A DNA stretch of 64,000 nucleotides, from positions 3,752,701 to 3,816,700 of the forward strand of contig NC_014228.1 of the NCBI RefSeq assembly GCF_000252955.1, written 5' to 3'. Below are positions 30,000-40,400 of the stretch, one piece after another. Made by a program: the position numbers and the translations under genes. Every line of letters starts with the position of its first letter. The first letter of the stretch is position 1. The notes under the pieces were generated by a model that made no database searches, had not been told where the DNA came from, and was given only the letters and a program-made list of their open reading frames with translations. This stretch comes from Xenorhabdus nematophila ATCC 19061. GTDB lineage: Bacteria; Pseudomonadota; Gammaproteobacteria; Enterobacterales; Enterobacteriaceae.

Positions 30000-31079
30000 T
30001 TACTCGTCTAGATATTCCATCGCAACGCGTGAAGTCAATTTCGTAATTAATTCATAAGCACTGATGCCAGAGTGTTCCGCAATTTTTTCCACAGGCAGGG
30101 CACTGCCCCAAAGGATCACCTCGTCCCCGACTTTGTCCTGACACGCAGGCCCTAAATCCACCGTAATCATATCCATAGAAACACGGCCGACAATCGGTAC
30201 TTCCCGATCGTTGATAAATACTGGCATCCCCGTTGGTGCGCTGCGGGGATAACCATCACCGTATCCCATTGCTACAACACCAAGGCAGGTGTCACGCTCG
30301 CTGCTCCACGTGCCGCCATATCCCACCGATTCCCCCACTTTATGCTTACGTACCGCAATTAAGCTGGATTTTAACGTCATAGCCGGGATCAAATTGAAAT
30401 CTGCCGCGGTTTTATCCACCATCGGTGAGACTCCGTACATCATAATGCCGGGACGAACCCAATCTAAATGAGCTTGCAGCCACAATAAAACGCCACCTGA
30501 TGCAGCGATGGATTTTTCACCGGATTTATCCGCAACAAATGCCATAAAACGCTCGATTTGCTGTTGGGTTGTTTCTACGGCAGGTTCATCAGCGCGGCTA
30601 AAATGGCTGATGAGATTAATGGGTTGTTCGACATTATGACAGCAGCTCAAGCGTTGATAGAATGCTTCCGCTTCATCAATCCTGACCCCCAGCCGGTGCA
30701 TGCCTGTATCCAATTTCATCCACACTTTAATCGGGTGGGACAAATCCGCCTGTTCCAATGCTTCGAGCTGCTCAATACTGTGCACCACAGTGTCAATATG
30801 ATTGACGACCAGAACAGGTAAATCTGCCGCCTCAAAAAAACCTTCCAGTAGCAAAATTGGCTTGACAAGCCCGCCACTACGCAGGGCAAGCGCTTCTCCA
30901 ATCCGGGCAACACCGAAGCAATCAGCGTCTTCCATTGTGCACGCAGTTTCTAATAAACCATGTCCATAGGCGTTTGCTTTCACAACTGCAATCACTTTAC
31001 TGTCAGGAGCCTGTGCCCTGACTTGTTGCAGGTTATGTCGCAGAGCGCGGCGGTTGATAACAGCAGTTGCCGCTTTCAT
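30000..31079 (-). CDS. alr: Alanine racemase (biosynthetic)
   Basis: PLP-dependent racemase that supplies D-alanine for peptidoglycan. With the ATG at 31079 (AAAGGGGACAAA before it) the protein has 359 residues, the same as E. coli Alr; a longer frame from 31127 is not needed. The PLP lysine is Lys34 in [10 protein letters not shown], and the catalytic tyrosine lies in MMYGVSP near 255. The order tyrB–alr–dnaB is conserved with E. coli. The annotation as Alr and not the catabolic DadX rests on this synteny. Confidence 0.95.
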   Translation of the reverse strand: MKAATAVINRRALRHNLQQVRAQAPDSKVIAVVKANAYGHGLLETACTMEDADCFGVARIGEALALRSGGLVKPILLLEGFFEAADLPVLVVNHIDTVVHSIEQLEALEQADLSHPIKVWMKLDTGMHRLGVRIDEAEAFYQRLSCCHNVEQPINLISHFSRADEPAVETTQQQIERFMAFVADKSGEKSIAASGGVLLWLQAHLDWVRPGIMMYGVSPMVDKTAADFNLIPAMTLKSSLIAVRKHKVGESVGYGGTWSSERDTCLGVVAMGYGDGYPRSAPTGMPVFINDREVPIVGRVSMDMITVDLGPACQDKVGDEVILWGSALPVEKIAEHSGISAYELITKLTSRVAMEYLDE

Positions 31080-31176
31080 TTTGTCCCCTTTTGATGATGT
31101 TTTAATCGGTGAACAGCCTATCCCCATAGATGCTGATGACTACAAATCACTTGGATATGAAGGACAGGCGCCAGAT

Positions 31177-32586
31177 TTACTCGTCGCTGTAGCTTGGGCC
31201 GGCATAGTTATCGAAGCGTGACCATTGGCCGTTAAACGTCAGCCGCACCGTGCCGATAGGGCCGTTACGCTGTTTACCAAGGATAATTTCTGCCACCCCT
31301 TTCAGTTCACTGTTATCGTGATAGACCTCGTCGCGATAGATAAACATGATCAAGTCAGCATCCTGTTCGATAGAACCGGATTCACGCAAATCGGAGTTAA
31401 CCGGACGCTTATCCGCCCGCTGTTCCAGACTACGGTTAAGCTGGGAGAGCGCAACAACCGGCACCTGAAGTTCTTTTGCCAATGCTTTCAAAGAACGGGA
31501 GATTTCGGCAATTTCCAGTGTACGGTTGTCAGATAAAGAAGGTACCCGCATCAATTGCAGGTAGTCGATCATAATTAAGCTAAGCCCGCCATGTTCGCGG
31601 AAAATCCGTCGCGCACGGGAGCGCACTTCTGTTGGGGTCAAGCCGGATGAATCATCAATATACATATTGCGCTTTTCCAGCAATATCCCCATGGTGCTGG
31701 AAATCCGCGCCCAATCTTCATCATCAAGCTGGCCGGTACGAATGCGCGTTTGATCCACGCGCGAGAGAGATGCCAGCATACGCATCATAATCTGGTTGCC
31801 GGGCATCTCAAGGCTGAAAATCAGGACAGGTTTATCCTGCATCATTGCAGCGTTTTCACACAGGTTCATCGCAAAAGTAGTTTTACCCATCGAAGGACGT
31901 GCCGCAACAATGACTAAGTCTGATTTTTGCAATCCCGCGGTCTTTTTATCCAGATCCTGATACCCTGTCGAAACGCCTGTTACGCCATCATGCGGGCGTT
32001 GGTAGAGCTGCTCAATTCGCTCAACGGTTTCTTCAAGGATCTGCTCAATACCTTTCGGGCCTTCATCTTTATTTGCCCGGTTCTCCGCAATCAGGAATAC
32101 CCGTGATTCTGCCAGATCCAACAGCTCTTCACTGGTTCGCCCTTGTGGGTCATACCCGGCATCTGCAATTTCATTTGCCACGGCGATCATGTCACGAACA
32201 ACTGCACGTTCACGGACAATATCAGCATACGCATTGATATTCGCCGCACTTGGCGTATTTTTGGATAACTCAGCCAGATAGGCAAATCCGCCGACATTAT
32301 CGAGTTCCCCGTTCAGTTCAAGGGATTCTGATAATGTAATCAAATCGATAGGTTTACCCGTTTCGAGCAAACGCTGCATTTCGGAGAAAATACGTCTGTG
32401 TGGTCGGCTGAAAAAATCATTACCGGTAACCCGCTCGGAAACATTATCCCAACGTTCGTTATCCAGCATCAAACCGCCCAACACGGATTGCTCTGCTTCC
32501 AAAGAGTGTGGTGGAAGTTTCAGCCCTTCCACTTGGCGATCTTTTGGTTCAGCCATACTGTTGTTAGTTGGTTTTTTTCCAGCCAT
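31177..32586 (-). CDS. dnaB: Replicative DNA helicase DnaB
   Basis: Hexameric 5'–3' helicase of the replication fork. From the ATG at 32586 the protein has 469 residues (E. coli 471) and starts MAGKKPTN; the frame is open for 48 more codons upstream, but those are not conserved. N-terminal domain with PPHSLEAEQSVLGGLMLDN, Walker A ARPSMGKTTF near 230, Walker B region LIMIDYLQLM, and the conserved end FDNYAGPSY. Only a weak ribosome site is seen. No intein is present. Confidence 0.97.
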   Translation of the reverse strand: MAGKKPTNNSMAEPKDRQVEGLKLPPHSLEAEQSVLGGLMLDNERWDNVSERVTGNDFFSRPHRRIFSEMQRLLETGKPIDLITLSESLELNGELDNVGGFAYLAELSKNTPSAANINAYADIVRERAVVRDMIAVANEIADAGYDPQGRTSEELLDLAESRVFLIAENRANKDEGPKGIEQILEETVERIEQLYQRPHDGVTGVSTGYQDLDKKTAGLQKSDLVIVAARPSMGKTTFAMNLCENAAMMQDKPVLIFSLEMPGNQIMMRMLASLSRVDQTRIRTGQLDDEDWARISSTMGILLEKRNMYIDDSSGLTPTEVRSRARRIFREHGGLSLIMIDYLQLMRVPSLSDNRTLEIAEISRSLKALAKELQVPVVALSQLNRSLEQRADKRPVNSDLRESGSIEQDADLIMFIYRDEVYHDNSELKGVAEIILGKQRNGPIGTVRLTFNGQWSRFDNYAGPSYSDE

Positions 32587-32947
32587 GTATACCGCATCAA
32601 TCCAGTGCCTGCTCACCGCCCTAAAGGGCGATGCTTCCCACTTCACAGGCCGCAACCGTCTGTTTGGCGGGTTTACGCTGGCCTCCATGAGCAGAAACGA
32701 CGAGTCCCGCCGCCTTTGTTTTCGATACAACTTGGAGAGTGACTTCCTTTACTGCTTGGTTATCGTCAGCGCAGGAGACTCATGAAGCTATGATACCACG
32801 AAAAAAAGAAGTGACAGCCCTTATATCGCCGCCCGCATTGGACGACGGTTTACGGCGGTTTTTGCTAAAAAAGAACAAAATAGCGTATTAGTATACGTCA
32901 TGAAAACAGCCTTGAGTAATTATATACATGAAAAATATAAAATAAAA
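32587..32947. other. dnaB upstream region
   Basis: About 360 bp that must hold the dnaB promoter. The first 144 bp are an open extension of the dnaB frame without family conservation. No other gene is visible. It is the left border of the small island between dnaB and qor. Confidence 0.5.
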
Positions 32948-32968
32948 AGCCCTCGAAACACGAGGGCT
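32948..32968 (-). terminator. Intrinsic terminator of the effector/immunity-like operon
   Basis: Arms AGCCCTCG (32948–32955) and CGAGGGCT (32961–32968); read on the minus strand the stem is followed by TTTTTATTTT. It lies 41 bp after the last gene of the minus-strand pair. Confidence 0.85.
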
Positions 32969-33009
32969 AAGCTTGCGGAAACATGAGGACAGAATATTTA
33001 CAAAAGTTT

Positions 33010-33405
33010 TCACTTACATAACTTAATGTCTTTAACATAAGTAGTAGGTGACATCCATGAAATTTTATCGCATGTCAGATAACCATCACTTTTTAACTTA
33101 TAGTTAACATAGAAAGAGACAGGTAAGCTGATGATAAATGATAAAATTGCTAATCTAACCAGATAGTTAACAAATATCTGGTTAAATTTAGGTTGCCTAT
33201 TAAAAATAAAGAAAAAAATAGAGCATAATAACGCGTAAAATAATAGAGGTGAAGACATGACACCAATAACGATAGTGTCAGAAAATGTTATTTCATCTTT
33301 CATTAATATTAATGAAACAGCATCGCCAATAACAAAAATAACCGTAAATATTACTAACAATAATAATATTAACACACCTAATGCTTGAAAGTATTTACCA
33401 TTCAC
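33010..33405 (-). CDS. Small multi-spanning membrane protein, possible immunity protein (DUF1240-like)
   Basis: A 131-residue protein with about four hydrophobic segments (6–28, 42–64, 85–105 region) and a periplasmic-looking tail with two cysteines (GYLTCDKI and DIKLCK). The tail YLTCDKISWMSPTTYVKDI resembles DUF1240 proteins of Proteus and Photorhabdus as I remember them, though I cannot search. It overlaps the preceding gene by 4 bp (ATGA). A small membrane protein directly after a protein with a hydrophobic toxin-like domain is the usual layout of a pore-forming effector and its immunity protein. That function is inference. Confidence 0.5.
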   Translation of the reverse strand: MNGKYFQALGVLILLLLVIFTVIFVIGDAVSLILMKDEITFSDTIVIGVMSSPLLFYALLCSIFFFIFNRQPKFNQIFVNYLVRLAILSFIISLPVSFYVNYKLKSDGYLTCDKISWMSPTTYVKDIKLCK

Positions 33406-34367
33406 CTAAACCTTCCTAATCCATTAAAAAAATGCTGTAAATCCGCTTCCGGTGTTCTTGGTTTTCTTTTCATTTCTTCTTTCAAAAGTGCTATTAATTT
33501 TTCACTTATCCCATATTTCTTATCAAGAGTATCTAAAATATAAGCCGCTAGAACTCCAACAGCTAAAACTATCAGAGCAACAGCAATAATACTTCCACCT
33601 AAAAATGCAGTGGTAGTTAAAAGTGATCCTATAACCCAGGAGGAAGCAGCAACAATAGCTGTTTTAGCCATATCCATTGTTATGTTTCCGATAAAATCGA
33701 CTAACGTATATTCATCCTTAAAAATACTTTCTATTACTCGATATCCAATAGAAAAAATGATGGAGAATCTAACTCCTTTTACAACACTTGAATTAAGACC
33801 CTGCTGCCCTATTCCCATTCCAAGCATTTGGGGGTTTTTGGCACGATAGCGTGTCCCCATGATACGACTCCTAAGACCTGGATGCCCTGACAGGTGAATA
33901 TACTTTTCCCCATTTTTTCCTACATGTTCTGTAGCTTTAATGCCCAAGCTCTTAAACTCTCTGCAAACTTCAGAAAACCCATGCGCATCATAGATATTTC
34001 CCGCATAAGTGGAAATAGGATCAGTGACAGAAAATACATGTGCCATAGGATTTTTTCTCTTGTTGCCTGCGTCCATACCTCTTGCAAATGCTTCTTCATA
34101 ACTTAGATGTTTTTCATCCATACCTCTTGCAAATGCATATCCATAACTTGGACTTTGTGGACGGCGGGGGCTGATATCCTCAATAATGCTTTGAGCTTCT
34201 GATAATGTAAGAACAAAGTGATATTAGGTATTATCTCTCAATACTTTTTCTAGCCCAATGGCATCAAAAAATTCATGCTGGGGTTTTAGCTGATTAATTC
34301 CTACATTACCCCTTAAAACATCCCCCATATAGCCATCCCAAGTAGGATTATATTTCTTATGTGCCAT
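33402..34367 (-). pseudogene. Effector-like membrane protein gene interrupted by an in-frame TAA
   Basis: From the ATG at 34367 (GGAG nearby) the frame codes for 47 residues (MAHKKYNPTWDGYMGDVL…) and meets TAA at 34224–34226; without it the same frame stays open to 33402, about 320 residues. The part after the stop has FVLTLSEAQSIIEDISP, two 15-residue tandem repeats with AFARGMD, then GKNGEKYIHLSGHPGLRSRIMGTRYRAKNPQ and a hydrophobic region (about 120–200 of the 239-residue tail, with Gly/Ala-rich helices). This hydrophobic block resembles C-terminal domains I recall from PAAR-type secretion effectors. Internal starts (for example ATG 34121) could still give the 239-residue part. It is followed by a membrane protein gene with ATGA overlap. 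Confidence 0.6.
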
Positions 34368-34791
34368 TCCTTAATTCTCCATAATATTCAATATTAATTA
34401 TTTCAAGTGTTACTATGTCATTAGTTAATAATTGATTGATTTGTGCCATGATTCCCGATACAGCATCAATTAAACAGGATATAACAATAATACTTATCTA
34501 TTCCAGCATGGATAAAAGTACACCAGTAGAATTGTGATTAATCTCTATGCTTAAATAAAATCAGATAATTACCTCATTGAAATTTCAGGTAATGTGAAAG
34601 ATAAAAGCTCATCAAATTATTTTTCTCATAACCACAACGCTATATATCCATCGTAATTGAAGATGGATATATTCCTCATAAACAGCCGCTTGAAGCGCAT
34701 GATAGACGTCCTGATTAAAAACGAGTAATTTAGAAATAGCACTCGTCACGCTATCCTTTTCTTTTGACTTAATTCAGGGTGAGTTTGACCG
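34368..34791. other. Island DNA without a supported gene
   Basis: About 420 bp between the effector-like gene and the AlpA relic. On the minus strand a 44-codon frame (ending near 34601, with TSAISKLLVFNQDVYHAL) is open but unrecognised, as is a short MEKLTALVGSGQTH frame. Probably decayed island DNA. Confidence 0.35.
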
Positions 34792-35087
34792 CTACCAACC
34801 AAGGCAGTTAATTTTTCCATAAGGGTATTTTTTAATTGGTAGGTTTACGGCTATACGGATTATTATATTTTCTACTGTTGGCGGATTACGAACCCAGTGC
34901 AGCAGATCACTGAGCAACCAAGCACAGGAATTACGACTTAATGGCTTACGGGCAGGGAAACGACCTTCATTTTCCAGTTTCCATGCTGGCGTTCCTTTTC
35001 GCGGATAAGACGATCATAAGGTTCGCCATATTCGGCAAGGATAGAGCGGTGTTCTTAAAGTATCGGAGTGCTGTATTGAATGGTCAT
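34792..35087 (-). pseudogene. AlpA-family phage regulator relic
   Basis: AlpA-type DNA-binding regulator of prophages and islands, broken. A good ribosome site (GAGGATAAC) and ATG at 35087 start a frame that meets TAA after ten codons. The same frame continues EYGEPYDRLIREKERQ, then loses part of the helix-turn-helix with a frameshift, and the next frame gives WKLENEGRFPARKPL, NSCAWLLSDLLHWVRNPP, the typical AlpA C-terminal half. It shows that a phage-like island once occupied the dnaB–qor gap. Confidence 0.7.
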
Positions 35088-35272
35088 GTTATCCTCACTG
35101 TTTAGTTGTTTTTGTAAGGGCATTTGACTTAATAGAAATTATTACGAAAGGAAGCCACATTTGTTACGTATGGTCTGTAATGATTTCAGATACATTTACA
35201 CCTGTTTGCTGTTTTTTCATTGTAAATGTGCAAAGCTCTTCCCAATATTTCTAACATAATGAGAGAGTTACC

Positions 35273-36256
35273 ATGGCAAAACGCATCGAATTTTCCTCCA
35301 CCGGCGGCCCGGAAGTACTTCGGTATTGTGACTTTACGCCTGCTGACCCCGCTCCCGATGAAGTACAAGTCGAAAATAAAGCGATTGGTATTAACTACAT
35401 TGATACTTATGTACGCAGTGGGTTGTATCCTACTGCCGGCTTGCCATCCAGCCTTGGGATGGAGGCCGCGGGCATTGTGACTAAAGTCGGCGCGAATGTA
35501 ACCGCAATTAAGGTCGGTGATCGCGTGGCTTATGCACAATCTGCCGTTGGTGCTTACAGTGAAGTCCATAATGTACAGGAACACAAGCTCGCTCTGCTGC
35601 CCGATGCAATTTCATTTGAACAAGCTGCGGCATCACTGTTGAAAGGGTTAACAGTTTACTATTTATTTCACAAAACCCATCAAATTCAAAAAGATGAAAT
35701 TTTCTTGTTCCATGCCGCAGCCGGGGGGGTCGGGCTGATTGCATGCCAATGGGCAAAGGCACTGGGAGCCAGATTAATTGGGACGGCAGGCACTGATGAA
35801 AAAGCCAAACTGGCCAAAACAGCAGGGGCATGGCAAACCATCAATTACAACCGTGAAAATATCGTTGAACGTGTTTTAGAGATCACTGATGGGGAAAAAG
35901 TCGGTGTCGTTTATGATTCTGTCGGTCATGCCACATGGTTAGATTCACTGGACTGCCTGAAACGACGTGGTTTGATGGTGAGTTTTGGTAATGCCTCCGG
36001 CCCCGTAACCGGTGTCAATTTAGGGCTGCTAAATCAAAAAGGCTCCCTGTTTGTCACGCGTCCTGCGATTAACAGCTATATCACTACCCGCGAGGAATTG
36101 AACGAAGCCAGCAAAGCCCTGTTTGATCTGATAGCGGCGGGCAAAATCAAGCTTGATGTACCTGAAAGCCAAATATTTTCATTAAGTGAAGCCGCAACAG
36201 CACATCAAACGTTAGAAAACCGTGCAACCCGTGGTTCCAGTTTATTGATTCCTTAA
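35273..36256 (+). CDS. qor: NADPH-dependent quinone oxidoreductase
   Basis: Zeta-crystallin-like medium-chain reductase (QOR) that reduces quinones with NADPH. The 327 residues contain the catalytic-domain start AKRIEFSSTGGPEVL, IGINYIDTYVRSGLYP and the nucleotide-binding AAAGGVGLIACQWAKALGA near 147–166; the zinc ligands of alcohol dehydrogenases are absent. qor is next to dnaB in E. coli; here an island of about 2.5 kb separates them. A poor ribosome site (GAGAGTTACC) precedes the ATG. Confidence 0.94.
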   Translation: MAKRIEFSSTGGPEVLRYCDFTPADPAPDEVQVENKAIGINYIDTYVRSGLYPTAGLPSSLGMEAAGIVTKVGANVTAIKVGDRVAYAQSAVGAYSEVHNVQEHKLALLPDAISFEQAAASLLKGLTVYYLFHKTHQIQKDEIFLFHAAAGGVGLIACQWAKALGARLIGTAGTDEKAKLAKTAGAWQTINYNRENIVERVLEITDGEKVGVVYDSVGHATWLDSLDCLKRRGLMVSFGNASGPVTGVNLGLLNQKGSLFVTRPAINSYITTREELNEASKALFDLIAAGKIKLDVPESQIFSLSEAATAHQTLENRATRGSSLLIP

Positions 36257-36303
36257 CCACTTCACCAACATCATAAAAATACGGTAAAAAATGAATGAGC
36301 GGA

Positions 36304-37332
36304 CTATATCCGCTCTGTTACCATTTCCAGCGCTTTTTCAACGACCCTAATATCGGAGCCGGGTTTATGGGCATTTTCACTTAAGTGACGGCGCCATTGA
36401 CGCGCACCGGGAATGCCTTGAAAAATGCCCAGAATATGGCGGGTAATATGGCCTAAATAAGTCCCTTTCGACAATTCTTGTTCGATATAAGGGTAAAGTG
36501 CCTGAACCGCTTCCACGGTATTCGTCACGGGTGACGTTTGATTGAATAATTCACGATCCACATGGGCCAGCATAGAAGGATTCTGGTAGGCTTCCCGCCC
36601 AATCATCACACCATCCACATATTGCAAATGCTGTTTTGCTTCTTCCAATGATTTAATGCCGCCGTTAATAGAAAACGTCAATTGAGGAAAATCGTTCTTC
36701 AATTGATAGACACGCGGATAATCCAACGGTGGAATTTCGCGGTTTTCTTTTGGGCTGAGACCAGACAACCACGCCTTGCGCGCATGGATAACAAAATTAT
36801 CGCAATCGCTATTCTTCACAACAGTTTCGATAAAATCACACAAAAATTCGTAGCTATCCTGTTCATCAATCCCGATGCGCGTTTTGACAGTCACCGGAAT
36901 ATCCACGACATCCTGCATCGCCTTAACGCAATCCGCCACCAGCGCAGCATCTCCCATCAGACAAGCGCCAAAACGACCATTTTGCACCCGATCAGAAGGA
37001 CAACCGACATTCAAATTGATTTCGTCGTATCCCTTTTCCTGCGCAATCCTGGCACACTGAGCCAGTGCCTGAGGTTCGCTGCCTCCCAGCTGCAAAGCCA
37101 ACGGGTGCTCTTGCTCGTTATAAGCCAGATAATCCCCTTTACCATGAATAATTGCACCCGTGGTGACCATTTCCGTATAAAGCAGCGCTTCCTTACTTAA
37201 CAAGCGATGGAAATAGCGGCAATGGCGGTCAGTCCAGTCGAGCATGGGCGCCACGGAGAAGCGGGACGCTTTGAATGTATGGGTTTTCCCGTTGATCTCA
37301 GGCGTATTTTGAAATTCTTTATTTTCGTGCAT
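36304..37332 (-). CDS. dusA: tRNA-dihydrouridine synthase A
   Basis: Flavin enzyme that reduces uridine 20/20a in the D-loop of tRNA. The 342 residues match E. coli Dus[40 protein letters not shown] with the catalytic cysteine (GAC), [32 protein letters not shown] and [11 protein letters not shown]. The gene keeps the neighbourhood of E. coli yjbN (qor on one side, zur further on the other). dusA is a known target of integrating elements, and a restriction-modification cluster lies at its 5' side, but the gene itself is intact. Confidence 0.96.
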   Translation of the reverse strand: MHENKEFQNTPEINGKTHTFKASRFSVAPMLDWTDRHCRYFHRLLSKEALLYTEMVTTGAIIHGKGDYLAYNEQEHPLALQLGGSEPQALAQCARIAQEKGYDEINLNVGCPSDRVQNGRFGACLMGDAALVADCVKAMQDVVDIPVTVKTRIGIDEQDSYEFLCDFIETVVKNSDCDNFVIHARKAWLSGLSPKENREIPPLDYPRVYQLKNDFPQLTFSINGGIKSLEEAKQHLQYVDGVMIGREAYQNPSMLAHVDRELFNQTSPVTNTVEAVQALYPYIEQELSKGTYLGHITRHILGIFQGIPGARQWRRHLSENAHKPGSDIRVVEKALEMVTERI

Positions 37333-37369
37333 TTCAGGATATTTCAGATATTTTAAAAATTAACAACTT

Positions 37370-37406
37370 CCCATCCGGCTTCCCAAAATATGGGAAGCCG
37401 GATGGG
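37370..37406 (-). terminator. 16-bp perfect hairpin between hsdR and dusA
   Basis: Perfect arms 37370–37385 and 37391–37406 with a five-base loop. It lies after hsdR and 38 bp before the dusA start, both on the minus strand. On that strand AAGTTGTTAATTTTT follows, so it is a likely terminator of the hsd operon. Confidence 0.75.
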
Positions 37407-37492
37407 TGAGTATAAAATGTCGATACTATAGCATAGAAAAACATTCCTATTTAATTAACCACACTACATTAGGGAAGATGCTGTTCAGTAAG

Positions 37493-40400
37493 CTAAAAAA
37501 GTGACTTCGCTACACTCAGCATATCGAATATAACCCTTGAAAATTGACGGTTTTTTTCTGGATCAGAGAGAAGTTGCATCATCTGGTTTTGGTGTGCTGT
37601 GCTACTGCTCAGGATTGCATCATCAATCGCTTGGGGGAAATCGCCTAACATCGCCTGTTCACGTGTGTTATTCGCTATTTGACTCATCACAGTTTTGTTT
37701 TCGGTCAGTTTATCCCGCACGGTGAAAGCATAGCTAATCATGTCCTTATCAGTCAGATTATCTGTCATGAATACTTCATTTAGCCGTTCGATGATATGAG
37801 ATAAAAACGCTTCTTTTTTATCCTTTGGCTTAGCTGTACCAATATCATTGCTCGGCTGGAGTTTGTATTCAGCACTCGTTTCTGCTAATTGAAGGTTTTG
37901 CTGGCGTATTTTCGATATACGATAGTGACTCATCACTACGTTGTTGAGATCTATTTCATCTTCCGCTACGACTTTTTCACGCAGTAACGGACGCAGATGA
38001 CGCGCGTAAAGACTGAGTTTTTCCAGTTCTCGATCATCATAATCGACAATTTGTGACATAAATTCATAAAAACGGGTAAAACTGCCTAAATCCTTTTTGA
38101 AGATTTCCAGACGATCTTTCTCTTTCGTACAATCTTTAAGGCTGTTTTCAGCGTTGGCGATTAATACCGCATCATCCGTTTTCTTAGTGCGCTCAAACAT
38201 TGCTTTGGCTTTTACATAAGCCTGTATTGCTGAACTGTAGCGTTTCTGCCAACGTTCTACCGCAGGTTTGCAAATATTGCTTATCGCAGCAGGTGATTTA
38301 TTTTTAGTGAAGAAAGCCGCAACAAATTGCTCAACTTCAGACCACTGGAAAATACCGCTGCTACGCAGTTTTTCAAATAAATCGAATATTTTGTCAGGAT
38401 CAGAAACATCTCCTAACTCTGCCACCTGATAATAAGGTTGGAAAGCATCCAGAACATCCTGCGGTTCGTTAAAGAAATCCAGGACAAATGTGCCTGATTC
38501 AGCTTTTCCCGGGTAAATCCGGTTTAAACGTGAAAGAGTCTGAACGCATTCTACGCCAGCCAGCTTTTTATCCACATACATAGCGCATAGTTTGGGTTGA
38601 TCAAAACCCGTCTGGAATTTATTCGCAACCAATAGCACTTGATAATCATCACTATCAAAGGCCTTACGCATCTCCCGGCCTTTTAAGTCTGGATTCATCC
38701 CCCGTTCCGTGAATTTTTGATCAAGCAACATAAAACTATCAGGGTCATTCGAATCAAACTCGACTTCACCAGAAAAGGCGACCATTGCCTTAATGGATGA
38801 ATAGCCATTTTCAGTCACATATTTATCAAATGCCAGTTTATAGCGGACGGCTTCCTTACGAGAGCTGGTGGCAACCATTGCTTTTGCTTGTCCACTCAAC
38901 AGATGAATGACATTCTTTTTAAAGTGCTCCACAATCACTTTCACTTTTTGTGAAATATTGTAATCATGCAGCCGCACCCAATGGCTGAGTTTGATTTTGG
39001 CTTTGCCGGCATCCACTTCATTGTCCTTCGCGTCAACTTTTTGCGCTAATTGATAAATGACCTTGTAATTGGTGTAATTCTTCAGGACATCAAGAATAAA
39101 TCCTTCTTCAATGGCTTGGCGCATTGAGTAAATATGATAGGCCTCAGGTTTATTCTGTTTTGAAGCAGGCAAGTCAGGATGAGGGCGACGACCAAATAAT
39201 TCGATGGTTTTCGCCTTTGGTGTTGCAGTAAAAGCATAATAACTGAGATTAGCACTACCAGAACGCGCCGCGACCATTGCGTTAATAGCGTCTTCGGAAG
39301 AAGGTTCTATTTCGCCCGCGTCTTCCTTCATCAACACCTCTTTCAACTTACCTGCCGTCGAGCCGGTTTGTGATGAGTGTGCCTCATCCGCAATGACTGC
39401 ATAACGACGCTCTTTCAAATTTGTGCTGTTCTCAATGGCGTTAATCACAAATGAGAAAGTTTGAATAGTGACAATAATTATTGGCTGTGAAGTTTCCAGT
39501 GCAGCCGCCAATTTCTCTGACTTTGAACCATTTCCTTCTTTATGGTTAATACGGACAACGACACCATCCTTGTGTTCAAATTGATAGATAGTTTCTTGTA
39601 ACTGATCATCCAGAACAGTTCGGTCTGTGACCACAATCACTGAATGAAACTGTTTATTCCCTTGCTCATCATGCAAAGTTGATAGTTGGTGTGCAGTCCA
39701 GGCAATAGAATTGGATTTACCTGATCCCGCGCTGTGCTGAATCAGGTACTTATTGCCCGTCCCCTCTTTAACTGCCGTATTAATCAACTTTGTCACCACA
39801 TCCCACTGGTGATAACGCGGGAAAATCAGGGTCTCTTTTTTAGATTTATACCCTTGTCCATCGTCTTTTTCTTCAATTTGCAGATGGATAAAACGCCCGA
39901 TGATATTGAGTAAATTATCCGGAGTTAAAACTTCGTTCCACAGATAATCAGTGGCATAACGATTTGGATCATCAGGAATATCATTACCCGCGCCGCCATC
40001 GTGCGTACCTTTATTAAAGGGTAAGAAAAAAGTCTCTCCACCTGCCAGTTTGGTTGTCATATAAACTTCATACTGGCTGACAGCAAAGTGCACCAATGCA
40101 CCACGTTTAAAAGCCAGCAACGGTTCTAATTTTTTGGTGGCCGGGTCTTTCGGTTGTCGTGTGTTTTTATACTGTGCAATTGCGCTGTTTACTGCCTGTT
40201 TAAATTCTGATTTCAGTTCTAATGTTGAAACGGGCAATCCATTGATAAACAAAACCAGATCAATGCGCCACTTTTTGGCTTGTTTTCCGGTGATATCTAA
40301 ATGCTCTTTTGTTGCGTAAGGACTATAGACTAATTCCGGCACAATCCGGCAGATATTCTGCTGGTAACGCGCCAATGTATCAGGATTAAGGCCATGTTCA

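Noticed and set aside
35186..35584. 132-codon minus-strand frame
   Set aside because: Mostly antisense to the start of qor, which is clearly the coding strand.
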